Shown here piece after piece: positions 27,144 to 35,446 of a stretch of DNA of 64,000 nt (positions within the stretch are counted from its first letter, which is position 1; the number at the start of each line of letters is the position of its first letter). The stretch is from positions 248,001 through 312,000 of the forward strand of contig CAVVFX010000017.1 of the NCBI GenBank assembly GCA_963747535.1, written 5' to 3'. The notes under the pieces were generated by a model. It made no database searches, was not told where the DNA came from, and saw only the letters and a program-made list of their open reading frames with translations. Made by a program: the position numbers and the translations under genes. The stretch comes from CAVVFX01 sp963747535. GTDB taxonomy: Bacteria > Acidobacteriota > Terriglobia > Bryobacterales > Bryobacteraceae.

Positions 27144-27722
27144 ATGAGAAAGCAAATGATCCGCACGGTTCCAGTTACGTTAGCCGCCGGATTGCTCCTG
27201 TTCGCTACGGCGTTCGCCCAGGACAACGAGAAACCTGAGCAATACTCCGCGGTCTGGGCCGTCGTCGGTGGGGGAGCCGGTGGTAGCACGGTACCGATCG
27301 ACATTCGGATCAACAAATATAATACCTTCGACGACATTAAAGGGTATGCCGACCTGGTGAAGACCGGTCCGGCAGCCCTTCGATCGGCGCTGGAGAAACA
27401 GGATGTCGGACAGCTTTCGCCCGTCGGGAGGGTCGGGATCCCAATTGCGATTGCCCGCAAACTGGTGGACGGCGAGAAAACGATCATCCGCGTCGTCACG
27501 GTCCGAAATCTATCCTTCGTCGAGCTTCGATACTCGGGCCGGTCGGTCGATTATCCCTACACGATCCTCGAACTGGTGCTCGACAAGGATGGCAAGGGAA
27601 CAGGCACGGCCATCGCGGCTGCCAAGATCAAGTTCAACAAAAAAACGGGCGTACACGAAATCGAGAGCTTGCAGCACGGCACGGCGTACAACAAGCTACT
27701 CAACGTCCAGTTGATGAAGTAG
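27144..27722 (+). CDS. Secreted hypothetical protein
   Basis: 192 aa from the ATG at 27144, preceded by GAGGGAAAA. Signal peptide MRKQMIRTVPVTLAAGLLLFATAFA. The mature part is beta-rich (VPIDIRINKYNTFDDIKGYADL, IRVVTVRNLSFVELRYSGRS, YPYTILELVLDKDGKG). There is no cysteine, membrane anchor or catalytic motif. A longer frame reaches 26979 but that stretch lacks protein character. Function unknown; the domain is probably a small sandwich in the periplasm. Confidence 0.7.
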   Translation: MRKQMIRTVPVTLAAGLLLFATAFAQDNEKPEQYSAVWAVVGGGAGGSTVPIDIRINKYNTFDDIKGYADLVKTGPAALRSALEKQDVGQLSPVGRVGIPIAIARKLVDGEKTIIRVVTVRNLSFVELRYSGRSVDYPYTILELVLDKDGKGTGTAIAAAKIKFNKKTGVHEIESLQHGTAYNKLLNVQLMK

Positions 27723-27915
27723 AGAATGCCGGCCTATCCGGCGGCGGGAACAACGCCGTGCTGGTCTCACCGGTGCACACAAGGGTGTGGAGGTGATCAG
27801 GCGGAAATTAAATTGAGCCTGAACGATCGTCAAGAGAATCGTAATCGTCGCAAGGTTGACCTGTCTGGTCTCTCTCTTTTCCCTTTAGCCGGATGATCGG
27901 TATTGTGAGGTAGTG

Positions 27916-28632
27916 ATGAATGAATGGTCAAGAGGGTCGCGTCGCGATTTCCTCATACTGGGCGCCGCTGGAGCTTTCGGTCCGGCCCTTTCACGGATCA
28001 TGGGGGCGCCTCCACCTGAACCAAGCCAGCACCACGTGAGCGCGGACGACGCGCTGCGGGACTTGCTCGCCGGCAATCAACGCTTTGCAGCCGGAAAGCC
28101 GGCCTCACCGCGACGAAGCCCGAAGGACTTCCAGGCGCTCGCGCACGGCCAATTCCCGGAGGCTGTGATCGTCAGCTGCGCCGACTCACGGGTTGCGCCG
28201 GAGATCCTCTTTGATGTCGGCGTCGGCGACATCTTTGTCGTTCGTGTCGCCGGTAACGTCATCAGCGGCGCGGGTGTCATGGTGAAGGGCAGCATCGAAT
28301 ATGCGATCGCCGAACTCAATGTACCCCTTATCCTGGTACTCGGACACAGTGGTTGCGGAGCAGTCAAGGCCGCCCTCAAGCACATCGATGACAACGACGC
28401 CCTGCCGGGCGCGATTAATGGCCTGGTGGAACTCATCAAACCAGCCGCGACGCGGAGCAAAGGAATGCCTGGCGACCCTTTGGAAAACGCGATCCGCCAA
28501 AACGTGCAGATCGGAGTCGAAAAGCTTCGGTCACTGGAGCCGATCCTTGCAGCCAAGGTGAAAGGCGGAAAAGTCAAGGTGGCGGGTGGGGTTTACGATC
28601 TCCGCACCGGTGTGGTCACTATGGTCGCTTGA
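27916..28632 (+). CDS. Tat-exported beta-class carbonic anhydrase
   Basis: 238 aa. The enzyme interconverts CO2 and bicarbonate. Zinc and catalytic residues are clear: C88-A-D90-S-R92, H144-S-G-C147-G. The N-terminus SRGSRRDFLILGAAGAFG is a twin-arginine signal (S-R-R-D-F-L), so the folded zinc enzyme would be exported, unlike most cytoplasmic beta-CAs. The first codon at 27913 is GTG followed immediately by ATG; the ATG is preferred. It stands alone, with the MazE-like gene 87 bp downstream. Confidence 0.92.
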   Translation: MNEWSRGSRRDFLILGAAGAFGPALSRIMGAPPPEPSQHHVSADDALRDLLAGNQRFAAGKPASPRRSPKDFQALAHGQFPEAVIVSCADSRVAPEILFDVGVGDIFVVRVAGNVISGAGVMVKGSIEYAIAELNVPLILVLGHSGCGAVKAALKHIDDNDALPGAINGLVELIKPAATRSKGMPGDPLENAIRQNVQIGVEKLRSLEPILAAKVKGGKVKVAGGVYDLRTGVVTMVA

Positions 28633-28719
28633 TTCAGGATGCAGCCCCACTTGGGCGATGGTATGCAGTAACGAAGACTGGGACCACGAAAAGCAGATGT
28701 ATACTCAAAGTAGAGACAT

Positions 28720-28968
28720 ATGCGAGATGAGTCCAGGATTTCTAAATGGGGTAACCGTTTGGCAGTCCGTATTCCACTCGCGATAGCGAAACAAGCCAGC
28801 CTTGCTGAAGGAGATAGTGTGAAGCTGGTTCTCGACCGGGACGGAGCGATCGTCGTGCGTCCGGCCCGGCGAAGGTACGAACTGTCCCATCTCGTCGCTA
28901 AGATCACGTCCAAAAACCGTCATCGGGAAACGGACTGGGGACAGCCCCAGGGCGAGGAATCCTGGTGA
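28720..28968 (+). CDS. mazE: MazE-like (AbrB-fold) antitoxin
   Basis: 82 aa. The AbrB/SpoVT swapped-hairpin DNA-binding region RISKWGNRLAVRIPLAIAK is at residues ~6-24, followed by the acidic/mixed toxin-binding tail. It overlaps the toxin gene by 4 bp (GTGA), so expression is coupled. MazE neutralises MazF and autoregulates the promoter. The start ATG is close to ATACTCAAAGTAG, but no clear operator was recognised. Confidence 0.85.
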   Translation: MRDESRISKWGNRLAVRIPLAIAKQASLAEGDSVKLVLDRDGAIVVRPARRRYELSHLVAKITSKNRHRETDWGQPQGEESW

Positions 28969-29306
28969 AGCCCGCCTATGTGCCAGACGCCGGAGATTTC
29001 GTTTGGTTGACGTTCGATCCTCAAGCCGGCCGCGAGCAGGCGGGACGGCGACCTGCGTTGGTGCTGAGTCCGAAAATCTACAACGCGAGGTCAGGCTTGG
29101 CGCTGGCATGCCCGATAACGAATCAGGCCAAGGGATACCCATTCGAAGTAGATGTTCCCGCGGGGTGTGCAGCGGCGGGCGTCATCCTGGCTGATCACGT
29201 GAGAAGTATCGACTGGAAGGCGCGCCGCGCCGAACCACTCGGGCGCTGCGGTTATGACGTAATGGGTGATGTGCTGGCAAAGCTGGCGCCACTGCTCGGG
29301 TATTGA
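28965..29306 (+). CDS. mazF: MazF-like endoribonuclease toxin
   Basis: 113 aa from a GTG overlapping mazE. The PemK/MazF fold is shown by DFVWLTFDPQAGREQAGRRP (residues ~10-29), ALVLSPKIYN, ACPITNQAKGYPFEV and ADHVRSIDWKARR. These toxins cleave single-stranded mRNA at short motifs. The catalytic Arg in GRRP and the Thr in PITN are both present. Probably a functional chromosomal toxin-antitoxin module. Confidence 0.88.
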   Translation: MKPAYVPDAGDFVWLTFDPQAGREQAGRRPALVLSPKIYNARSGLALACPITNQAKGYPFEVDVPAGCAAAGVILADHVRSIDWKARRAEPLGRCGYDVMGDVLAKLAPLLGY

Positions 29307-29522
29307 CGCATGACGCAGCTCAACGGCATGGGCGCGGTACGTCGAGTTGACTGTGAGTATCGGGGGACGCGGGCCGGCTGGGCGTCGACCGATTTGCGAT
29401 CTACGGGTGCGATATTCTCTAACCTTGCACAGCGAATCGAGACCCTTCATGAGGCGTCGCGTCGTCCGCTTTGACCTAAAGCGCCCAGATCGTTGAATGG
29501 CTTCTTCGGTGCGCCGTTCAGG

Positions 29523-30722
29523 TTAACCGACTTCGATGCCTTCGGTAACCAGGTCGTCCCCCTCAATCAATCCGGTGCCTGGGAACGAAGGTTCCTCCTG
29601 CTTGCGGAAAACCTGGTAGCCGGCGACGGCGGAGGCGGAGAGGGCTATGGCGGCCATCCAGAAAGCTGCGGGGTAGCCGAAGTGTTTGGCAATGGCGCCG
29701 GCGGCAAAAGAGCTGGTGCCTACAAAAAGGTCGTAGAAGGCGCTCAGAACACTGACTGCCGAGCCGCGAGAGCCGGGGGGCGTCCGCTTCAACACGACCG
29801 ACGCTACCGCCGACCAGGGAAACGAGAAGCCGAAACCGAGCAGAGCGGTCATGCCAATCGCGACTACGGGACCGGGCGCGAGCGCGATACCGCTGAGTCC
29901 CACTGCCATGGCTAGAATGCCGAAATAGAAGGTAATGGCCGGTTGGATGCGGTCGGGGAGCCCGCCGAGGAAAAAGCGCGAGAGGAGAATCACGCCGGCG
30001 TAGGCGGAGAATGCCGCGGGACCCGAGTTGCCGTGACTGGCGAGGTGCAGGATCAGGAATCCGGTGATGACGGGGTAATGCATGTTGATGAAGCCGATGG
30101 CCAGGCCGGGTGCGATGAGGGAGCGGGGGACCATGCGGCGGCCATGCGGATGGGGCTCGGGATGGAAATCCTCAGGGATGAGCAGCAGGGTCGCGGCGGC
30201 AACCAGAGCCGCGATGCTCTGAAAAGCGGCCGCGCGGTGAAACGAACCCAGCCACTGGCCAATCACGGGTCCGGCGGAGACGCCGCCCCAGATTCCGCTG
30301 CTGAGGAAGCCGAGGGCCTGTCCACTCCGTTCGATACCCGCGATTTCGACGACCCAGGCGGCGGCTCCAGTGTAGAGGCAGGCTTCGCCGAAGCCTTGCA
30401 GGACGCGTCCCAGATAGGCGCCCGGGAGGCCGAGGGGCAGGAGATAAGCCCCGCCGGCGAAGGCGCAACTCACGAGCCCGGCAAGGAAGGCGATTTTGCG
30501 GCCACGGCGGTCGGCGAGGGGTCCGGAGATGAAACGCGAGGCGAGCGCGACGCAGGAGAAGATGCCGATGACGACGCCGACGGTCTGGTCGGAGCCGCCG
30601 AGATCGTTGCGGACGTGCGGGGCCAGTCCCGGCAGCACGGTGCCAATGCCGAGGAAGCCCAGAAAAGTGGCGCCGATAAGTGACCAGAACCGCGCTCCAA
30701 AGCTGCCGGCGGAAAGACCCAT
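29523..30722 (-). CDS. MFS transporter
   Basis: 399 aa from the ATG at 30722, which has an AGGAG Shine-Dalgarno 4 bp upstream. Twelve predicted helices. The MFS motif GPLADRRGRKIAFLAG (loop 2-3, residues ~66-81) and YTGAAAWVVE in helix 5 are clear. The weaker second-half motif GGLPDRIQP fits a duplicated six-helix unit. Substrate is unknown; such proteins are often annotated as drug or sugar exporters. No regulator is adjacent. Confidence 0.85.
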   Translation of the reverse strand: MGLSAGSFGARFWSLIGATFLGFLGIGTVLPGLAPHVRNDLGGSDQTVGVVIGIFSCVALASRFISGPLADRRGRKIAFLAGLVSCAFAGGAYLLPLGLPGAYLGRVLQGFGEACLYTGAAAWVVEIAGIERSGQALGFLSSGIWGGVSAGPVIGQWLGSFHRAAAFQSIAALVAAATLLLIPEDFHPEPHPHGRRMVPRSLIAPGLAIGFINMHYPVITGFLILHLASHGNSGPAAFSAYAGVILLSRFFLGGLPDRIQPAITFYFGILAMAVGLSGIALAPGPVVAIGMTALLGFGFSFPWSAVASVVLKRTPPGSRGSAVSVLSAFYDLFVGTSSFAAGAIAKHFGYPAAFWMAAIALSASAVAGYQVFRKQEEPSFPGTGLIEGDDLVTEGIEVG

Positions 30723-30898
30723 TAGCTCCTGATTGTAAATTGCCCGGCCCAGGTGGCGCGCAAGTCGTAGAAGATAAAGGCCGATGGCTGCCGCAGGCAA
30801 TTTTTTGGTAAATCACTAAAGTCCCAGCCCACTTACGCCGATTAACCAGTTGTAGGAGAAAGTCGCGGCTCCAGTGTCATGGCCGCACAAGGCGCCAA

Positions 30899-31105
30899 AT
30901 GAGTTTTCGAAAGGGTGATTGTCCTGTATGCGGGTCGAGGGCGGTGCGAAGGTCATGCCGAAAAGGGCTCATGGACAGGTTGTTGAGCATGATCATGCTC
31001 TACCCGTTCCGTTGCCGGCAGTGTACGTTTCGATTTCACCGACTGGAGCTTCACAGGCTGGATGCCGGGAGGATTCAAATCGTCTTGAGGCGTACCGTGC
31101 CCTGA
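30899..31105 (+). CDS. Small zinc-binding basic protein
   Basis: 68 aa. It has two cysteine pairs (CPVCGS at residues ~8-13 and CRQC at ~39-42) separated by a basic helix SCRKGLMDRLLSMIMLYPFR. This looks like a one-domain zinc ribbon seen as small orphan genes in acidobacteria. It sits just before the sulfatase-like gene. Role unknown; nucleic-acid binding is possible. Confidence 0.6.
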   Translation: MSFRKGDCPVCGSRAVRRSCRKGLMDRLLSMIMLYPFRCRQCTFRFHRLELHRLDAGRIQIVLRRTVP

Positions 31106-31119
31106 TTTCACGCGATGGG

Positions 31120-32709
31120 TTGACGGCGAGTTGCACGTTAGCGGCACTGTGTTTTTGTCAGGTATGGTTCTGCTTCCTGGCCACGGGTAGAGCCAATCTG
31201 TTCTTTTACCAGGGTGTGGCGTCGGCCACCCAGTTCGTCGCATTGCTGGCTGACACCTTACTGTTGACGGGCGTGTTCGTGGCGTTAGGGCGGTTGGGCA
31301 ATCGGATGCGACGCTCCCATGCGGGGGAGTTGCTGCGAGACGTAGCTTTTTTGCTCTTTCTGGTCGTGCCCGGAAACGCCATGCGGGGCGTTTACCATCC
31401 GCCGCTGACCGGAAAGTTGAATCTGGAGTATTGGCGTCACGCCAGCGTTCAGGGCATTGCTCTGATGCTGAGACTGTCGGCGGCGGGCGGCCTTGTGGTG
31501 CTACTGGCTGTTCTTTTCTGTTTCCACCGCCAGTTGGTGCGTATCGTTTTCCGGACGCTGGTCCTGCTCTTCCCTCTCGTTCCGTTTATGGCTGCGGAGG
31601 CCTCTTGGATCGTGGTTTGGCGCCTCGCACATCCGCCAACAGGAGAGTCAAGTGCCGGGCGTTTCAGCCCTGCCGGGCGGCCGGGCGGGGTTCGTCCACA
31701 GCGCGTGGTGTGGATCATTTTCGATGAGATGGATTACCGGCTCGCCTTCGAGACTCCGACGAACGCGCACTTAACGGAATTCAACCGATTGGCGAGCCAG
31801 AGTTTGTATGCCGTGCACGCATACCCTCCTGGCGGGCGGACGATGATCTCGGTGCCGGCGCTGCTCGCCGGCCGCCTGGTTACCGGCAGCCTCCCGGTGG
31901 ATGCCTCCGATCTGCAGGTTCAATACGAAGGCGCGCGGGGTCCCGTGCCGTGGAAGGCCGAGCAGACGGTCTTGGAGTTGGGAAACGAAAAAGGCTGGCG
32001 CACCGGCGTCGCGGGGTGGTACTTCCCGTATTCACGTATCTTTGCCGGGGCAAACACCGAGACCGCACACACCGAGGCGTGGCAGTATCAGGGCTGGCGG
32101 CTCGCATTAAATCCGAACCGGCCGTTCCCAGGGCTTATGGCTGATGAGTTCCGGGTTCTGGCGGAGGGCAAGACCCGGTCGCTGCTGGGGACGCCGCTCA
32201 TGGTGAGGGAGCACAAGCGAGTGGTGCGGGAAGTGGTTGCGGAAGCGATTCACAAGGCGGTCGATCCGGCGCTGGACCTGGTCTTTCTGCACCTGCCGGT
32301 GCCCCATGCTCCGTTCTTCTACGACGCCCAAACCGGAGGGGACGCGGCACGTTCGCCGCCGGCGGCGGGGTATCTTGACCATTTGCAACTTGGGGATCGC
32401 GTGCTGGGCCAGATCCGGCAGGCGATGCAAGATGCGGGAGTGGCGGACAAAACGACCTTGCTGGTATCCTCTGACCACTGGAACCGGGAAAGCGATCTGA
32501 TTGACGGAAAGATGGACCACCGGGTCCCCTTCATGGTGAATTTCGCGAATCAACAGGGCGTGCGATACTCCGCGCCCTTCAACACCGTGCTCAGTCGTCG
32601 TCTGGTTACCGCGGTTATGAATGGCGAACTGCATAACGCGAGCGAGGCGGCGCGGTGGATTGACCGGGAGAAAGGAGGTTTGACGGAGAGCCCGTACAAC
32701 CGGAATTAG
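31120..32709 (+). CDS. Membrane sulfatase/alkaline-phosphatase-superfamily protein
   Basis: About 529 aa. The start is uncertain: a TTG at 31120 is used here because the frame upstream overlaps the zinc-binding gene. Five helices lie in residues ~1-175. A soluble domain follows: RVVWIIFDEMDY (metal Asp/Asp-Glu strand), PPGGRTMISVPALLAG (nucleophile Thr region, where sulfatases have Cys/Ser-x-Pro), HLPVPHAPFFYD and LVSSDHWNRE. This is the layout of membrane phosphoglycerol or phosphoethanolamine transferases and related enzymes acting on surface polymers. The gene ends at the edge of a family-E repeat. Confidence 0.7.
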   Translation: MTASCTLAALCFCQVWFCFLATGRANLFFYQGVASATQFVALLADTLLLTGVFVALGRLGNRMRRSHAGELLRDVAFLLFLVVPGNAMRGVYHPPLTGKLNLEYWRHASVQGIALMLRLSAAGGLVVLLAVLFCFHRQLVRIVFRTLVLLFPLVPFMAAEASWIVVWRLAHPPTGESSAGRFSPAGRPGGVRPQRVVWIIFDEMDYRLAFETPTNAHLTEFNRLASQSLYAVHAYPPGGRTMISVPALLAGRLVTGSLPVDASDLQVQYEGARGPVPWKAEQTVLELGNEKGWRTGVAGWYFPYSRIFAGANTETAHTEAWQYQGWRLALNPNRPFPGLMADEFRVLAEGKTRSLLGTPLMVREHKRVVREVVAEAIHKAVDPALDLVFLHLPVPHAPFFYDAQTGGDAARSPPAAGYLDHLQLGDRVLGQIRQAMQDAGVADKTTLLVSSDHWNRESDLIDGKMDHRVPFMVNFANQQGVRYSAPFNTVLSRRLVTAVMNGELHNASEAARWIDREKGGLTESPYNRN

Positions 32710-32763
32710 TGCCAAGTTGCAAAAGTTCGGGTAACCACTCCCTAACGGTCGTGGCTCAGAAGT
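32707..32763. repeat. Family-E repeat, copy 1
   Basis: 57 bp, identical at 55 positions to 53885-53941 (core AACCACTCCCTAACGGTCGT). In this copy the end GGCTCA pairs with TGAGCC 11 bp further on, giving a hairpin at the 3' side of the sulfatase-like gene. A T6 run follows at 32791. Confidence 0.8.
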
Positions 32764-32793
32764 GGTTGCTGAGCCGCGCGAGGCAGGCCCTTT

Positions 32794-32829
32794 TTTACTT
32801 AAAAGTACTTGACAATATAAAGTAGTCAA
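32794..32829 (+). promoter_or_regulatory. Probable promoter with inverted-repeat operator
   Basis: TTTACT (32794) and TATAAA (32816) are spaced about 16 bp. The inverted repeat TTGAC (32809-32813) / GTCAA (32825-32829) surrounds the -10 region, as an operator would. It lies 16 bp upstream of the CreD-like start codon. Prediction only. Confidence 0.35.
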
Positions 32830-32844
32830 CTCCATACTGGCTGT

Positions 32845-34092
32845 ATGATTCGTCGAATCGCAGCTATCGCGGCTATTTTCCTTTGTACGACCTTCGCGTG
32901 GGTCGTACTCGGCAGCACGATCTTCTATCGCACTTATGACTGGGGGCCCGAGCTCCGGGAAAAAGTGACGGGAACCTGGGGCGCGCCGCAAGAGCAGGTG
33001 TCTCCCACGGCAACTTTCACTACGACATCGACCCGGACAATCAAATCCGTGGTCGATGGCAAACTCGTCGTCAAGGCGGAGGAGCATACTGTGACCACTT
33101 CGCTGCCGCTCGAAAGCAGCAAACTCGACGTATCGCTCGCACTCGACTACCGGCAGAAGGGACTGCTCTGGTACAGCACATACCAGGTAGCGTTCGCCGG
33201 CATTTACAGTTTTCGCAACAACACGGAACACGACCAGCAGGTCACGTTCGCGGTTCCGTTTCCGGCCGATCATGCCGTATATGACGATCTCGCGCTTCAG
33301 GTGGACGGCAAGGCCCTCGCCGCCAATCCGCTCAGCCGAGGGTCAGCCGGCGCCACGGTTCTGGTGCCGGCGGGCAAGAGCAGCGCATTTAGAGTCTCGT
33401 ATCAGTCGCAAGGGTTGGACTCCTGGCGCTATCGCTTCGGCGCGGAAGTCTCGCAGGTTCACGATTTCACGCTGCGGATGAAAACCAACTTCCACGATAT
33501 CGACTTTCCGGATAATTCGCTGTCGCCGACCAGCAAACAGGAGGTGGATTCGGGCTGGTTGCTCACGTGGGATTACCGGAACCTGGTGTCCGGCTATCAG
33601 ATCGCCATGACGATGCCGGAGAAGCTGCAACCCGGACCACTCGCCGGTGAGATCAGTTACTTCGCCCCGGTGTCGCTATTTTTCTACTTCTTCGTGATTT
33701 TCCTGATAACCACGATCCGCCGGATCGATCTGCATCCGATGAACTACTTCTTCCTGGCCGCTGCGTTCTTCGCGTTCCACCTGCTGCTCGCATATCTGGT
33801 GGATCACATGACGATCCATGCAGCCTTCGCGATTGCCTCCACAGTGTCCGTCGGGTTGGTGGTAAGTTATCTCCGGCTGGTGATCGGGACACAATTCGCA
33901 GTGCGGGAGGCGGCCATCGCCCAGATCGTCTACCTGGTGCTCTTCTCGTACGCGTTCTTTTTCAAGGGATTCACGGGTCTCGCGGTGACCATTGGCGCGG
34001 TGATTACGCTCTTTGTGGCGATGCAGATGACGGGAAAGATCCAATGGTCGCGGCAATTCAGCGTGGTACCGCCGCCGATACCGGCACGGTAG
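32845..34092 (+). CDS. CreD-like inner membrane protein
   Basis: 415 aa. One N-terminal helix (residues ~4-24), a large extracytoplasmic domain (about 30-265) of beta character, then six or more helices to the C-terminus beginning SYFAPVSLFFYFFVIFLITTIRRIDLHPMN. This topology and the FxPVSLFFYF segment resemble CreD family proteins, of unclear envelope function. It is not certain that it belongs to CreD. A promoter with an inverted-repeat operator is placed just upstream. Confidence 0.65.
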   Translation: MIRRIAAIAAIFLCTTFAWVVLGSTIFYRTYDWGPELREKVTGTWGAPQEQVSPTATFTTTSTRTIKSVVDGKLVVKAEEHTVTTSLPLESSKLDVSLALDYRQKGLLWYSTYQVAFAGIYSFRNNTEHDQQVTFAVPFPADHAVYDDLALQVDGKALAANPLSRGSAGATVLVPAGKSSAFRVSYQSQGLDSWRYRFGAEVSQVHDFTLRMKTNFHDIDFPDNSLSPTSKQEVDSGWLLTWDYRNLVSGYQIAMTMPEKLQPGPLAGEISYFAPVSLFFYFFVIFLITTIRRIDLHPMNYFFLAAAFFAFHLLLAYLVDHMTIHAAFAIASTVSVGLVVSYLRLVIGTQFAVREAAIAQIVYLVLFSYAFFFKGFTGLAVTIGAVITLFVAMQMTGKIQWSRQFSVVPPPIPAR

Positions 34093-34181
34093 CGTGTAGT
34101 GGGGCAGCCAATCCTGGTCGCGGCCGGCTTTCAGCCGGATTCGGCTTCATGTGAAAGTTTGCGCCCGCTGCTACGCGGGCC

Positions 34182-34207
34182 GCAGACCACTAAGAACGAT
34201 GGTCTGC
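34182..34207. repeat. Family-A hairpin repeat, copy 6
   Basis: Arms GCAGACCA / TGGTCTGC around CTAAGAACGA, with GCGCCACGG to the right. It is followed by the family-G segment GCGGCGAAAATGTACAAACT and then copy 7. Confidence 0.85.
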
Positions 34208-34273
34208 GCCACGGAGCCCCGGTTGTGACACGGCGGCGAAAATGTACAAACTCAAGAGGCTGCTACGCGGGCC

Positions 34274-34299
34274 GCAGACCACGGAAGACGATGGTCTGC
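34274..34299. repeat. Family-A hairpin repeat, copy 7
   Basis: Arms GCAGACCA / TGGTCTGC around CGGAAGACGA, 92 bp after copy 6. The flanks CTGCTACGCGGGCC on the left and GCGCCACGG on the right match copy 6. The whole 34093-34349 spacer is repeat DNA. Confidence 0.85.
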
Positions 34300-34349
34300 G
34301 CCACGGTTTGGCTGAAATGGCCAAACTCCAGGAGCCGCTTGAAAAGCGG

Positions 34350-35228
34350 CTAGCGGACGCGCTCCATTTGCGGCGCGGGTTCGACATGCACGAGAACATC
34401 GGCCACCCACGGGAGCTCGCCGCGAATCCGTTCGCGGACGGCCTGGGCGATGTCATGCGATGCCCGCACGGTCATCTCAGGATTCACTTCGAGATGCAGA
34501 TCGACGTGGTATTTCAGGCCGGTTTTACGGGCGAAGCATTTCTCCACGCCATCGACTCCAGCTACGGAGGCGGCAACGTCGCGGATGCGCCGCATCAGCG
34601 CCGGGTCCGGCATGGTGTCCATCAGTTGCATCCCCGTTTCCCGCACTACGCGGATACCGGTGAACATGACAATGATCCCAATCACGAACGCGCCGTAGTG
34701 ATCCGCATGGGGGAACCGGGCGGGATTGTAGAGGGTCAGGCTGACGGCGATGAGCGCGGTTAAACCCGATAGGGCGTCGATGCCATCGTTGGCGGCGTCC
34801 GCCATCAGGGCCGCGCTCAGGATACGCCGCGCGGTCGAATACTTGTAGCGCATCATCCAGAGCTTGGCGCAAATGGAAATGATGAGGGGTACGATCGCGT
34901 AGGTGGCGGGAGGGACAGTCACATCGGCAGTGCCGGCAATGGAATGAAACGAGATCGCGATTCCGGCAAAGAGTAATATAAAGCCGAGAAAAAGTCCCGC
35001 CAGCGTCTCGATCCGCCCGTGTCCGTAGGGATGATCAGAATCGGCGGGTTTAGCGGCCAGCGTAAGAGCCAGCAGAATGGTACCGGCGGCAAGCACATCT
35101 GCCGCCGACTCAAAGCCGTCCGACAACACAGACATGGAGTGAGCGATGTGTCCGACGATGATCTTCATCACGGCCAAACCGGCGCTGACGAGCATTCCGA
35201 CGAGTGCGATCCGGGGACCGGTCTGCAT
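34350..35228 (-). CDS. Cation diffusion facilitator (CDF) exporter
   Basis: 292 aa. CDF proteins export Zn2+, Fe2+, Mn2+ or similar ions by proton exchange. The first metal site SVLSDGFESAADVLAAG is in helix 2 (residues ~33-49). HPYGHGRIE marks the loop after it. The second site is DAANDGIDALSG in helix 5, with Asp where many Zn transporters have His, so Mn, Fe or another ion is possible. A cytoplasmic ferredoxin-like domain (residues ~210-285) closes the protein. The first Met is accepted; no operon partner. Confidence 0.9.
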   Translation of the reverse strand: MQTGPRIALVGMLVSAGLAVMKIIVGHIAHSMSVLSDGFESAADVLAAGTILLALTLAAKPADSDHPYGHGRIETLAGLFLGFILLFAGIAISFHSIAGTADVTVPPATYAIVPLIISICAKLWMMRYKYSTARRILSAALMADAANDGIDALSGLTALIAVSLTLYNPARFPHADHYGAFVIGIIVMFTGIRVVRETGMQLMDTMPDPALMRRIRDVAASVAGVDGVEKCFARKTGLKYHVDLHLEVNPEMTVRASHDIAQAVRERIRGELPWVADVLVHVEPAPQMERVR

Positions 35229-35275
35229 CAGTCCCCAGTTTAGGACAGGTCGAAAGGCAGGGGGGTATTACAGTT

Positions 35276-35377
35276 TTACATGGTACTGATACGGATGTAC
35301 CGGGCAACGTCTTTCATGTTGATCAAGACGCCCGCTACTACAATCATCAGCGCCACGCTTCCGAAAAGTTTGGTCAT
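35276..35377 (-). CDS. 33-aa single-helix membrane peptide
   Basis: The frame MTKLFGSVALMIVVAGVLIN then MKDVARYIRISTM is open from an ATG at 35377 to a TAA at 35276. One membrane helix (residues ~5-19) is followed by a short basic tail with D-x2-R-Y-x-R/K-I. This matches the small DUF6893-type peptides I recall from actinobacteria and acidobacteria (xxLG..A....N.xDxxRYxxI). It lies 69 bp downstream of the anion transporter gene on the same strand. Function unknown. Confidence 0.6.
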   Translation of the reverse strand: MTKLFGSVALMIVVAGVLINMKDVARYIRISTM

Positions 35378-35446
35378 ACAGATATTCCCAGCAGATGGTG
35401 ATCCAGCGGGGCCGTGGACAAGCCGGGCGCCGTGCCGAAGAGAACA

